Below, one piece after another: positions 23,860 through 32,356 of a DNA stretch of 58,575 nucleotides. Source of the stretch: Vicinamibacterales bacterium (GTDB lineage Bacteria > Acidobacteriota > Vicinamibacteria > Vicinamibacterales > JAKQTR01); NCBI GenBank assembly GCA_025456345.1, contig JALOKU010000031.1:1-58575 (forward strand), given 5' to 3'. The position numbers and the translations under genes are program-made. The notes under the pieces were generated by a model that worked only from the letters and a program-made list of their open reading frames with translations, was not told where the DNA came from and ran no database searches. Each line of letters starts with the position of its first letter. Within the stretch, counting starts at the first letter, position 1.

Positions 23860-24720
23860 GTGAACCTCGCAACCCCGACAGGAGACGGCCGCCCGCGGCA
23901 GCCTGCGCACAGGCTGTCGGAGGTGCTCGGCCTCTATCCGCTCGTCCGCGAGGATCAGCTGAAGACGCTGCAGAAGTGCGGCCTCCTCCACCCGCCCGAT
24001 GTCGTCGGCGGCGAGCGCTTCGTCGAGTTCGCCGACGTGGCCGTCATCCGGCAGGTGAACGCCGAACTGCAGCGCGGCGCGCCCTTCCGGTCGGTGCTTC
24101 GATCCTGCGTGGCCTCGCAATCGGGCCAGCTCGCCCTCGACTTCCAGGTGGAGCGGCAGCCGGCCAAGGTGCTCACGCTCCGCCGGCCGCCGACATCGAC
24201 GCCGGGCCGGATGAGCGTTGGCGGTCCTGGACGGCCCTCGGCCGAGCGCGCGCCGGCCGACCCCGCCATGGCGGAGCAGTACTTCGCCATCGGGTCGGCG
24301 CTCGACGATGGGGCTGCCGAGAAGCGGGGGGAGGCAGCGGCGGCCTACCGTCGCGCGCTGGAGATCGATCCGCGGCTGGTGCCCGCGCTCATCAACCTCG
24401 CGAACATCCATTACACCGACGACCACCTGATCGAGGCGATGGCGCTCTACGAGCGTGCGGTCGCCCTCGAGCCCGACGTGTTCGAGGGATACTTCAACCT
24501 CGGCAACATCCATCACGACCTGGGCCGGTACCGCGCGGCCGAAGAGTACTACCTGCACGCCCTCGCGGTGAACCCGAGCTACGCCGAGGCGCACCTCTAC
24601 CTGGCGGTCGCGCTCGAGAAGGACGGGCGATCGGACGAGGCCAGGCCACACTGGCGGGCGTACCACACCATGGCCCCGGACGGGGAGTGGGCCGAACTGG
24701 CTCGGGAATTCAGCGACTGA
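23860..24720 (+). CDS. MerR-like helix-turn-helix protein fused to TPR repeats
   Basis: A protein of about 286 aa. The first part has a MerR-type winged-helix region ('HRLSEVLGLYPLVREDQLKT', 'GERFVEFADVAVIRQVNAEL'), but lacks the classical effector-binding Cys residues. After a linker come at least three TPR units ('AAAYRRALEIDPRLVPALIN', 'AMALYERAVALEPDVFEGYF', 'AEEYYLHALAVNPSYAEAHL'). GTG 23860 is chosen from the promoter position and GGAGG upstream; the frame is open from a TTG at 23800. A DNA-binding adaptor or transcription regulator with protein-interaction repeats is the likely role. The target is unknown. Confidence 0.75.
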   Translation: MNLATPTGDGRPRQPAHRLSEVLGLYPLVREDQLKTLQKCGLLHPPDVVGGERFVEFADVAVIRQVNAELQRGAPFRSVLRSCVASQSGQLALDFQVERQPAKVLTLRRPPTSTPGRMSVGGPGRPSAERAPADPAMAEQYFAIGSALDDGAAEKRGEAAAAYRRALEIDPRLVPALINLANIHYTDDHLIEAMALYERAVALEPDVFEGYFNLGNIHHDLGRYRAAEEYYLHALAVNPSYAEAHLYLAVALEKDGRSDEARPHWRAYHTMAPDGEWAELAREFSD

Positions 24721-24728
24721 TAAGTGCG

Positions 24729-25034
24729 CTAGTAGTAGTAGCGGTCTTCCGGGGCTGGCAGCGGGCGCTTCCGGGGGTTCCGCCGGATCTTGTAGTGGCC
24801 GCAGTCGAGGCACCAGGAGTCGGCGGTGAAACCGGCGGTGCCGGCCATCGGTTGGACATCCCGGTGGGTACAGTGGTCGGGCACGCCGTCTTCGGCCGCC
24901 TTCCGCCACCTGCAACTTTTGAACCGCTCGACGGCCGGGGAGAGTGCCTCGGCCAGTCCGGCCTCAGGGGCCGTCACCTCCAGCGCATCCGCGGGCGCGG
25001 CATTCACGCCGGATTCAGGTTCTTGGCCATTCAT
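24729..25034 (-). CDS. Small Cys-rich protein, possible zinc ribbon
   Basis: A 101-aa cytoplasmic protein with two Cys/His patches: 'FKSCRWRK...HCTHRDVQPM' and 'SWCLDCGHYKIRRNPRKR'. The CxxCGH pair plus the upstream Cys/His set could form a zinc ribbon, and the basic C-terminus ending in Tyr residues could bind nucleic acid. The frame extends upstream to 25232, but the ATG at 25034 gives a compact protein and the upstream part looks non-coding. It is convergent with the TPR gene (8 bases between stops). I do not recognise a named family. Confidence 0.6.
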   Translation of the reverse strand: MNGQEPESGVNAAPADALEVTAPEAGLAEALSPAVERFKSCRWRKAAEDGVPDHCTHRDVQPMAGTAGFTADSWCLDCGHYKIRRNPRKRPLPAPEDRYYY

Positions 25035-25083
25035 AGCATAGATTGTGCCACATGGCGGAGGGCACCGCAACCGCCCCTCGCGG

Positions 25084-27600
25084 TTAGAGTCGGCGGACGG
25101 CCTCTTCCAACTGCCGTGCCATGGACGCATAGTCGTCTCCCTGGAAGACAATCGGGGCTCCGAACCGCACCTCGACCGGCCCCCGCCGCGCCATTTTCCA
25201 CGACGGGTGGAGCACCCGGTCCACACCGTCAATCCTGACGGGGAATACAGGCAGGTTCAGCCGGCTGCCTATCATGGCCACACCCGGCCTGAAGGGCTTG
25301 AGCGACCCGGTTTCGCCTCGCGCGCCCTCCGGGTAGATCAGGATGGAGAAGCCAGCCGACGTCAGATGGCCGATATAGCGGAGCGTGTCCCTGGCGCCGG
25401 CCTCCCGCTGGGGGAGGGGAAAGGCGTTGAACACCAGCGCCGCCAGGAAATAGAGGGTCGAAGCCTGCCACCGCTCCCGCCACGGATATTCCGCCGGATG
25501 GAAGTGAGCCCGAAAGAACTCCTTGGCCATCGCGGGGGCCACGCGGCGCCGAAGTTCCGCGGGGAGCGCCGCCAGAATCACCGGCGTGTCCATGTGGCTC
25601 TGATGGTTGGCCGCGAGCACGATCGGCCCTGACAGTCCGCGCAGGTGCTCGGCCCCGTGCACGGTGATGCGCGCGAACTGCCTCGTCAGCGGCAGCACCA
25701 GGGTGAATTGGAGCGCGCGGCGGACGGCACGCGCCGGCCACGAGAGGCTCCATTCGGGGACCTCCAGCGTGCCCGGCGGCGCTGCGTCGGATGCCGCCGC
25801 GCCCCCTTCGACGAGCGCGCGAAGATCGGCCACTGTCTTCGCGGTCGCGAACGCCGATTCGTCAATCGACGTCTGCATCCGCTGCTCGAGCGCCACCATC
25901 AGTTCGACCCGGTCGAGCGAGCTGAGCCCGAGTTCCTGGATGCTGGTCGAGGCCTCCACCGCACGGCCGTGCGAGAGGCGCGCGAGGACGGCCTCGACGG
26001 GGTCCTCGGCGGGCGCGGCCACGCTTACCGCCGTTCCATCCTGGGCCCAGCGCCTGATCTCCACCCGTTTCAGCTTGCGCGTGCCTTCCGTCCGAGGCAG
26101 ATGTTCGCCGGGCCACGCCGATACGGTCCTGACGCGCTGGTGATCGGCGAGCGTCGCGTTGGCCGCCCGCGTGATCCCGTCGAGATCGGCCCCGGGATCC
26201 ACCACGAGCACCGCGTGCACGCGCTCGCCGGACCCGTCCTTCACGCCCACCACCGCCGACTCGCGAACGCCCGGCACCCCGTCCAGCACCCGCTCCACAT
26301 CGTCCGGAAAGACGTTGAGGCCGTCGGGCAGGACGATCATCTCCTTCTTCCGGCCCCGCACGTAGAGCCGCCCGGTGTCGTCCACCTCGCCGATGTCGCC
26401 CGTGCGGAGCCATCCGTCTTCGAAGGCGTCGGCAGTGGCCTCCGGCGCGTTGAAGTAGCCCTGCGTCACGTTGTCGCCCTGCACGAGGATCTCGCCGTCG
26501 GCCGCGACTTTTACCTTCAGCCCGTGAATCGGCTTGCCCACCGACCCGCGGCGCATCGCGAACGGATGGTTCACGGTGACGACCGGCGCTGTCTCCGTCA
26601 GCCCGTAGCCCTGGATGACGGCGAAGCCGAGGCGCGACCAGTACAGCTCGAGGTCCGGGTCGAGCGGCGCCGCACCCACGACGAAGGCCCAGAACTTCAT
26701 GCCGAAGAGCCGGTGCACGTCGCGGTGCAGCCACCACCGCTTCACCCAGTGCACGCCCGGGCCGGCGGGCGCGGCCGCCGTCGGCGCGGCGTGCTGCACG
26801 TGCCCGCGCAGCACGTCGAGCATCTTCGGCACCGACACGAGCACCGAGATGCGCCGCTCGCGGATCTGCCGGACGATGTCGTGCGGGCTGAGGCTGCGGA
26901 CAAACACCGTGGTGCCCGGCAGCATCGGCGGGATGAACGTGGCCATCGCCTGGCCGAACATGTGGCTGAGCGGCAGCAGGTTGAGGAAGCGCAGCGGGAA
27001 GAACACCTTCCCGTACTTGCGGTACTTGTGCACTTCCTGCTCGATGGGCACCGTGTTCGCCAGGATGTTGCGGTGCGTCAGCACCACGCCCTTCGGCTCG
27101 GCCGTCGCGCCCGACGTGAAGATGATCTCGGCCGTGTCGGCGGCCGCCACCTGCACCGCCGGCATGGGCGCGTCGGCGCGCCAGTCGATGCCCGCGAGGC
27201 GCCACACGGCGGCGCCGTCGAGTCCTCCCTCTCCATGCAGGCCGGCCCCGGCTTCGGCCGGCAGATCGTCGCCCGCCAGGATCACCGTCGCGTCGACGAT
27301 GGCGCGGATGCGGCGGACGAAGTCGAGGGAGCTGCGGTAGTCGATGGGCACGACGACGATGCCCGAGATGATCGCGGCCCAGAGCGCGGCCACCCACTCG
27401 GGCCGGTTCTCGCCCCAGATGATGATGCGGTCGCCCTGCCGCACGCCCGCGGCGGCGAGCCTCGCCGCCAGCGCCCGCGCCGCGCGGCCCACCTCCTCGT
27501 ACGATCTCGACACCGACCTGAACCCGTCGTCATAGACGACGAACTCGCCGCGCGTGACGGCCAGGTCGGTGAAGACGTCGATGAGCGTGTTGCGCGGCAT
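25084..27600 (-). CDS. Acyl-CoA/ACP synthetase - ACP - PlsC acyltransferase fusion
   Basis: An 838-aa three-part lipid enzyme. Residues about 1-490 form an AMP-binding adenylate-forming domain with the P-loop 'FTSGATAEPKGVVLTHRN', 'IQGYGLTETAPVV' and 'DGWLRTGDIGEVDDTGRLYV'. An acyl-carrier domain follows with the phosphopantetheine Ser in 'LGLSSLDRVELMVAL'. The last 230 residues are a 1-acylglycerol-3-phosphate acyltransferase with the HX4D motif 'NHQSHMD' and 'YPEGARGE'. The combination suggests activation of a fatty acid, loading on the in-built carrier and transfer to a lysolipid, similar in idea to E. coli Aas. It is followed in the same direction by nothing close; the CCA-transferase gene lies 12 bases upstream. 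Confidence 0.93.
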   Translation of the reverse strand: MPRNTLIDVFTDLAVTRGEFVVYDDGFRSVSRSYEEVGRAARALAARLAAAGVRQGDRIIIWGENRPEWVAALWAAIISGIVVVPIDYRSSLDFVRRIRAIVDATVILAGDDLPAEAGAGLHGEGGLDGAAVWRLAGIDWRADAPMPAVQVAAADTAEIIFTSGATAEPKGVVLTHRNILANTVPIEQEVHKYRKYGKVFFPLRFLNLLPLSHMFGQAMATFIPPMLPGTTVFVRSLSPHDIVRQIRERRISVLVSVPKMLDVLRGHVQHAAPTAAAPAGPGVHWVKRWWLHRDVHRLFGMKFWAFVVGAAPLDPDLELYWSRLGFAVIQGYGLTETAPVVTVNHPFAMRRGSVGKPIHGLKVKVAADGEILVQGDNVTQGYFNAPEATADAFEDGWLRTGDIGEVDDTGRLYVRGRKKEMIVLPDGLNVFPDDVERVLDGVPGVRESAVVGVKDGSGERVHAVLVVDPGADLDGITRAANATLADHQRVRTVSAWPGEHLPRTEGTRKLKRVEIRRWAQDGTAVSVAAPAEDPVEAVLARLSHGRAVEASTSIQELGLSSLDRVELMVALEQRMQTSIDESAFATAKTVADLRALVEGGAAASDAAPPGTLEVPEWSLSWPARAVRRALQFTLVLPLTRQFARITVHGAEHLRGLSGPIVLAANHQSHMDTPVILAALPAELRRRVAPAMAKEFFRAHFHPAEYPWRERWQASTLYFLAALVFNAFPLPQREAGARDTLRYIGHLTSAGFSILIYPEGARGETGSLKPFRPGVAMIGSRLNLPVFPVRIDGVDRVLHPSWKMARRGPVEVRFGAPIVFQGDDYASMARQLEEAVRRL

Positions 27601-27612
27601 CGGTGCCTGTGG

Positions 27613-29001
27613 TTATGCGCCTGGGCCGGCGGCGATGATTGCGCGGGCCTCGGCGAGCGCGCTGTCGAGATCGGTGACCGCGCCGTCGAGCTGCCGCTCG
27701 TACACCGCTTTCACGATGCGGCCCACCGCCGGGCCCGGCGCGAAGCCCATGGCGAGCACGTGGCGCCCCAGGAGGATCGGCGCCGGCGGGCGGTGCTCCA
27801 CGCCGAGGGCCCGCGCGCGATCGAGGAACCAGTCCATGGCCGAGCAGTCGAACGCGCCCGTGCGGCCCTTGCAGTCGGCGCGGGCGAAGCGGGCCAGCAG
27901 CTCGAGATCGACTTTCTGCGAGAGCCGCCGGAACGCGCCGTCGCCGACCGGCGACGACGACTTGTGCCACATCCCGGGGGCGAGGTGATACGCGACGAGC
28001 CCCACCACCTGGTGGCGCACGTCGAAGCCGTCAATCGTGTGCAGGTTCAGCCGGTCGAGCCACGCGAGCGTGGGCGGGATGCCCTCGGGCTCGTGGCCAG
28101 GGGAGCGGATGCGGCCGTCGATGAAGGCGGTGGTGAGCGGCTTGCCGAAGTCGTGGCACACCGCGCCGAGCATCAAGGTGAGCCGCCGCGCGCGATCGAG
28201 GCCGCCGATGGCCGCGCGCATCTCGTCGATCACCATCAGCGTGTGCACCCAGACGTCGCCCTCGGGATGCCACTCGGGCTCCTGCGGGCAGCCGGCGAGC
28301 GCCGCCATCTCGGGGATGAGCGCGTGGACTACGCCGAGCTCCAGGCCGAGCGCGAACCCGATGGACGGCCGGCCGGCCAGCAGCAGGAGCTTCTCGAACT
28401 CGCCGAGCACGCGTTCGCTCGGCAGGTCGTCGAGCGCGATCGCGCGGCACACGCGCTTTGTCGCCTCGTCCATCGCCAGCGAGAACCGCGCGGCGAACTG
28501 CAGGCCGCGCAGCACCCGAAGGCTGTCGTCGGGAAACGTCCGCTCGTCGACCATCCGCAGGACGCGGTCCTCGAGATCGCGCCGGCCGCCGAACGGGTCG
28601 AAGTACTCGTTCGTGAGCGGGTCGAAGAGGATGGCGTTGACGGTAAAGTCGCGGCGGCGGCACGCGTCCTCGACCGACATGCGCGGCTCACCGGTGACCT
28701 CGAACCCGCGGTGGCCGCGCCCCACCTTCGACTCGCGGCGGGGGAGCGCCACGTCGACGCCCGCCACCTTGTAGACGGTGAACGACTCGCCCACCGCATC
28801 GACGCGGCCGATGGCCTCGAGCAGCCCGCGCAGCGCCTCGGCCGGGACGCCATAGACCTCGACGTCGACGTCGGCAGACGCGAGGCCGAGAAGGCTGTCG
28901 CGCACCCAGCCGCCGGCGACGAGCGCGCGGCCGCCGGCCTCGCGCACCGCGCGCGCGATCGCCAGCGCCGGTTCGGGCAACGGCTGGACAGGGTCACTCA
29001 T
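27613..29001 (-). CDS. cca: CCA tRNA nucleotidyltransferase with HD domain
   Basis: A 462-aa class II CCA-adding enzyme/poly(A) polymerase family protein that builds or repairs the tRNA 3'-CCA end. Seen are the nucleotidyltransferase motif 'GGWVRDSLLGLASADVDVEV', the 'RRRDFTVNAILFDP' block, 'DDSLRVLRGLQFAARF', and a C-terminal HD phosphohydrolase motif 'GAVCHDFGKPLTTAF' as in E. coli Cca. The ATG at 29001 was preferred over an earlier one because the conserved region begins soon after it. It is divergent from the propeller gene at 29061. Confidence 0.94.
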   Translation of the reverse strand: MSDPVQPLPEPALAIARAVREAGGRALVAGGWVRDSLLGLASADVDVEVYGVPAEALRGLLEAIGRVDAVGESFTVYKVAGVDVALPRRESKVGRGHRGFEVTGEPRMSVEDACRRRDFTVNAILFDPLTNEYFDPFGGRRDLEDRVLRMVDERTFPDDSLRVLRGLQFAARFSLAMDEATKRVCRAIALDDLPSERVLGEFEKLLLLAGRPSIGFALGLELGVVHALIPEMAALAGCPQEPEWHPEGDVWVHTLMVIDEMRAAIGGLDRARRLTLMLGAVCHDFGKPLTTAFIDGRIRSPGHEPEGIPPTLAWLDRLNLHTIDGFDVRHQVVGLVAYHLAPGMWHKSSSPVGDGAFRRLSQKVDLELLARFARADCKGRTGAFDCSAMDWFLDRARALGVEHRPPAPILLGRHVLAMGFAPGPAVGRIVKAVYERQLDGAVTDLDSALAEARAIIAAGPGA

Positions 29002-29060
29002 TAGTTGAGATGATAACTCCCAGGGCGTCACAATCAGGATTTTCTGGAGGAAGCCACCTC

Positions 29061-30140
29061 GTGCGCACACCACCTGTCCGCATCCTGGGTCTGCTGGCCG
29101 CCTGCGCGGCCGGCGTCGCGTTCATCGTCAACGGGACGGCCGCGTCGGGCCAGGCTCCCCCCGCGCCGGCGACGCACGCGGCGCCGTTGAAGGGCGAAAC
29201 CCGCCTGTCGAACGTCCGGCAGCTCACCTTCGGCGGGGAGAACGCCGAGGCCTACTTCTCGTTCGACGGCACGCGGCTCGCGTTCCAGGCGGCGAAAACC
29301 CCCGGGAGCTGCGACCAGATCTACACGATGAACATCGACGGGTCGGACGTCCGGAAGATCAGCGACGGCGGCCGCACCACGTGCGCGTACTACACGCCGG
29401 ACCGGCAGAGCGTCGTCTACGCCTCCACGATTGCTGGCGGGCGCGCGTGCCCGCCGGTGCCGTCGTTCGATCAGGGCTATGTCTGGCCGATCTACGACAC
29501 CTACGACATCTACGTCGCCAACGCCGACGGATCGAACATCCGGCCGCTCACGACGACGCCGGGCTACGACGCCGAGGCCACGATCCGCAAGGACGGCCGC
29601 ATCGTGTTCACCAGCGTGCGCGACGGCGACATGGAGATCTACTCGATGAACGCCGACGGCAGCGGCGTGCGCCGGCTCACGCGCCGCGACGGTCCCGACG
29701 GCGGGCCGTTCTACTCGGCCGACGGGAAGCAAATCGTGTTCCGCGGGCGGCCGCTTCAGGCCGGGCCCGAGTTCGACGACTACCGCGCGCTGCTCAAGAA
29801 GGGCCTGTGGCGGCCGACGTCCCTCGAGATCTTCGTGATGAACGAAGACGGGTCCAATATGAGGCAGGTGACGAACCTGAAGGCAGCGAGCTTCGCGCCG
29901 TATTTCACGCCCGACGGAAAGCAGATCATCTTCTCGACGAACGTCGGCGACCCGAAGGGCCGCAACTTCGACCTCTACCTGATCAACGTGGACGGGACCG
30001 GCCTCGAGCGGGTGACCTACAACGACACGTTCGACGGGTTCCCCATGTTCTCGCCGGACGGGAAGCAGCTGGTGTTCGCCTCGAACCGCAACGACGCGAA
30101 GCCGGGCGAGACGAACGTGTTCATGGCGGACTGGAAATAG
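29061..30140 (+). CDS. Exported TolB-like PD40 beta-propeller protein
   Basis: A 359-aa exported protein with a signal peptide ('ILGLLAACAAGVAFIVNGTA') followed by repeated PD40/TolB-type blades of the form 'IYTMNIDGSDVRKIS', 'IYSMNADGSGVRRLT', 'IFVMNEDGSNMRQVT' and 'LYLINVDGTGLERVT', each with 'FSPDGKQLVFAS'-like strands. The start is GTG 29061 with TGGAGGAAG eight bases upstream. PD40 propellers bind proteins in the periplasm; no catalytic domain is attached. It stands alone between divergent cca and a convergent repeat. The role is unknown beyond protein interaction. Confidence 0.88.
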   Translation: MRTPPVRILGLLAACAAGVAFIVNGTAASGQAPPAPATHAAPLKGETRLSNVRQLTFGGENAEAYFSFDGTRLAFQAAKTPGSCDQIYTMNIDGSDVRKISDGGRTTCAYYTPDRQSVVYASTIAGGRACPPVPSFDQGYVWPIYDTYDIYVANADGSNIRPLTTTPGYDAEATIRKDGRIVFTSVRDGDMEIYSMNADGSGVRRLTRRDGPDGGPFYSADGKQIVFRGRPLQAGPEFDDYRALLKKGLWRPTSLEIFVMNEDGSNMRQVTNLKAASFAPYFTPDGKQIIFSTNVGDPKGRNFDLYLINVDGTGLERVTYNDTFDGFPMFSPDGKQLVFASNRNDAKPGETNVFMADWK

Positions 30141-30275
30141 GGGCTAGGGGCTGGGCGCTAGGGGCTAGTCGGACGCGGCTCTCGCCGCGTGGGTGGCCCA
30201 TCAAGCCGTCCCGCTTGAGGCCGTCTGGATGCAGCGTGACTGACTAGCGCCTAGCCCCTAGTCCCTAGCCCCTAT
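30137..30275. repeat. Inverted repeat with 34-base CTAGGGG-rich arms
   Basis: Left arm 30137-30170 (ATAGGGGCTAGGGGC...) is nearly the reverse complement of right arm 30242-30275, with a 71-base loop. It supplies the stop codons of both convergent neighbours (TAG at 30138-30140 and at 30265-30267) and probably acts as a bidirectional terminator. Confidence 0.85.
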
Positions 30276-31203
30276 CGCTGAGTATTCCCTTCACCACGAA
30301 CCCCACGTTGGCCGGGCGCTCGCCGAGGCGGCGCATGAAGTAGGGGAACCACTGCTTGCCGAACGGGACGTAGATGCGCATCCGGTAGCCCTCGGCGACG
30401 AGCTGCGTCTGCAGGTCGCGCCGGATGCCGTAGAGCATCTGGAACTCGTACGCGTCTTTCGGGATGCCCTGCCCGGCGGCGAAGGCCTTCGTGGCCGCGA
30501 TCATCGCGGGGTCGTGCGTGGCGATCGCCGGGTAGGTCCCCTCCGTGAGCAGCCCCTTCATGATGGCGACAAACGCCCTGTCGACGTCGGCCTTGGCCTG
30601 GTGGGCGAGGGCCGCCGGCTCCTTGTAGGCGCCCTTCACGAGGCGCACGCGCGCGCCGAGCTTCGACACCGCCTTCGCGTCCTCCGCGCTTCGGAACACC
30701 GCCGACTGCAGCACCACGCCCGCGTTCCGGTAGCCCTGCGACCAGACCGACGTGAACATGTCGAGCGTCTTCTGGATGTAGGGCGTGTTCTCCATGTCGA
30801 TGCGCACGAAGAAGCCGTGCTGCGTCGCCAGGTCGAGGATGCGCTTGATGTTGTCCACGCACACCGCCTCGTCGATGTCGAGGCCGAGCTGCGTGGGCTT
30901 CACCGAGATGTTGCGGTCGATGCCGGCGGCCTGGATCTTCTCGATGAGCGTGAGGTAGACCTTCGTGGCGGCCTCGGCCTCGGCCAGCGTCGTGATGCTC
31001 TCGCCCAGCTGGTCGAGGGTGAGGAGCATTCCCCTTGCCTGAATGGCCTTCGCGGCCTCGATCGCCTCGTCGGCGTTCTCGCCCGCGATGAAGCGCCGGG
31101 CGAAGCTGGTGGGCTTCGCCATGCCGATGCGCGAGGCCATGCCCTCGAGGCTCTTGCTCCGGGCCAGCGCGTGGAAGAACGACTTCGAGAGGGCGTCCAG
31201 CAT
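30265..31203 (-). CDS. Proline dehydrogenase (PRODH family)
   Basis: A 312-aa FAD enzyme oxidising proline to pyrroline-5-carboxylate and reducing quinone. Family landmarks along the TIM barrel are 'LTLDQLGESITTLAEAEAAT', 'ISVKPTQLGLDID', 'VRIDMENTPYIQKTLD', 'RVRLVKGAYKEPAALAHQ', 'IATHDPAMIAATKAFA', 'YEFQMLYGIRRDLQ' and 'RMRIYVPFGKQWFPYFMRRL'. It is the monofunctional type, without the aldehyde dehydrogenase half of PutA. Its stop lies inside the inverted repeat at 30137. The glycerol-phosphate acyltransferase-like gene lies 9 bases upstream, so they may share a transcript. Confidence 0.96.
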   Translation of the reverse strand: MLDALSKSFFHALARSKSLEGMASRIGMAKPTSFARRFIAGENADEAIEAAKAIQARGMLLTLDQLGESITTLAEAEAATKVYLTLIEKIQAAGIDRNISVKPTQLGLDIDEAVCVDNIKRILDLATQHGFFVRIDMENTPYIQKTLDMFTSVWSQGYRNAGVVLQSAVFRSAEDAKAVSKLGARVRLVKGAYKEPAALAHQAKADVDRAFVAIMKGLLTEGTYPAIATHDPAMIAATKAFAAGQGIPKDAYEFQMLYGIRRDLQTQLVAEGYRMRIYVPFGKQWFPYFMRRLGERPANVGFVVKGILSDRG

Positions 31204-31212
31204 GCGTGCGTC

Positions 31213-32346
31213 CTATCGTGAGGAGGAAGCCGGGAGCAGGTGTTGGATCGATCGGGCGTAGTAGCGCAGCACGTTGCGGTCGCGCACGCGGAGGCGCCCC
31301 GTCTCCGCCTGGATGACGCCGCGCTGCTCGAGGCGCTCGACGCCGTCGTCGATCACGTGCGTCGCGTCGCGCTCGAGGAGGTTGGCGCCTGCGGCGTGCA
31401 GGTGATCCAGCGCGGCGCCGACGCGCGATGCCAAATCCGCGCGCGCGATCGACGGCCGCATCGCGTGGGCGACGATGGCCGTGGGCAGCACCTTGTAGAG
31501 CCTGCCGATCGTGTCGCGGGTGAAGTGCGCCAGGTCGAGGGCGTCCTTGCGCGAGTCGGGATCGTAGGCGTCCACGGCCACCGCCGGCCCGAACGTGACA
31601 TACGCCCGCGCGCGGTAGCCGACCGCCAGGCCCACCATCTCCGCCAGCTCGTACGTGAACGGGCGCTGGCGCTTCTTCACGCCCTGCCGGGAGATGGCCC
31701 GGTCCTCGAGCACCAGGTCGTACGCGATGGCCACCGGGACCAGCAGGATCGGCTTCACGCCGGATTGCAGGACAGCGTGCAGGATGCCCGTCTTGTGCGG
31801 CTTCATCTCGCCGCTGTAGCTGCGCCCGCCCTCGGGGTAGAAGAACAGGTCGTGGTCGCGCAGCAGCTCGGCGATGTAGGCCTTGAGCGTGGTGAGGTAG
31901 ATCGGGTCCTTGGTGGCGCGGCGGATCGGGACCGCGCCGGTGACATGCTTGTGGATGAGGCCGAGCGGGCCGCCGAACAGGTTGATGCCCGCGGCGATGA
32001 GCGGCGGCCGGATGCCGTTGTCGTCGAGCACGAGCGGCTCCACCAGGTAGTCGATGTGGCTCCGGTGGTTCGAGGCGTAGACGACGCGGTGATCCTTCAC
32101 CGCGTCGCGGACGATCTCGAGGTGCTCGTGGTGGCGCGTCACCTTGCGCAGGATGGGGTAGAGCGGGTGCTGCAGCGCCCGGTAGAACGGGTACCGCTGC
32201 GTCGTCCGCAGCTCGTCGAGGTAGGCGAGCACCTTGCCGCGCACGGCCGCCGCGTCGTGGCCGTGGCCGTGCTCGAGCAGGCGCACCACGTCGGGGCGCG
32301 CCAGCACCGCCTGGATGATGTCTTCGGTCGATCGGGTGTTGGTCAT
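31213..32346 (-). CDS. PlsB-like glycerol-3-phosphate/lysolipid acyltransferase
   Basis: A 377-aa acyltransferase. The catalytic HX4D motif is in 'ASNHRSHIDYLVEPLVL', followed by 'FGGPLGLIHKHVTGAVPIRR' and 'FYPEGGRSYSGEMKPHKTGI', the substrate-binding block of the PlsB/GPAT branch. No TM helix is obvious, so peripheral membrane attachment is expected. It is shorter than E. coli PlsB (about 800 aa), containing mostly the acyltransferase core. It lies in a minus-strand series with the isocitrate dehydrogenase (10 bases upstream) and proline dehydrogenase. The acyl donor cannot be told from sequence. Confidence 0.88.
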   Translation of the reverse strand: MTNTRSTEDIIQAVLARPDVVRLLEHGHGHDAAAVRGKVLAYLDELRTTQRYPFYRALQHPLYPILRKVTRHHEHLEIVRDAVKDHRVVYASNHRSHIDYLVEPLVLDDNGIRPPLIAAGINLFGGPLGLIHKHVTGAVPIRRATKDPIYLTTLKAYIAELLRDHDLFFYPEGGRSYSGEMKPHKTGILHAVLQSGVKPILLVPVAIAYDLVLEDRAISRQGVKKRQRPFTYELAEMVGLAVGYRARAYVTFGPAVAVDAYDPDSRKDALDLAHFTRDTIGRLYKVLPTAIVAHAMRPSIARADLASRVGAALDHLHAAGANLLERDATHVIDDGVERLEQRGVIQAETGRLRVRDRNVLRYYARSIQHLLPASSSR

Positions 32347-32356
32347 GGGCCGGTGG

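Noticed and set aside
25645-29004. A 1119-codon plus-strand frame opposite the acyl-CoA synthetase fusion and cca genes
   Set aside because: It is His/Arg/Ala-rich noise; both minus-strand genes have intact motifs over the same interval.
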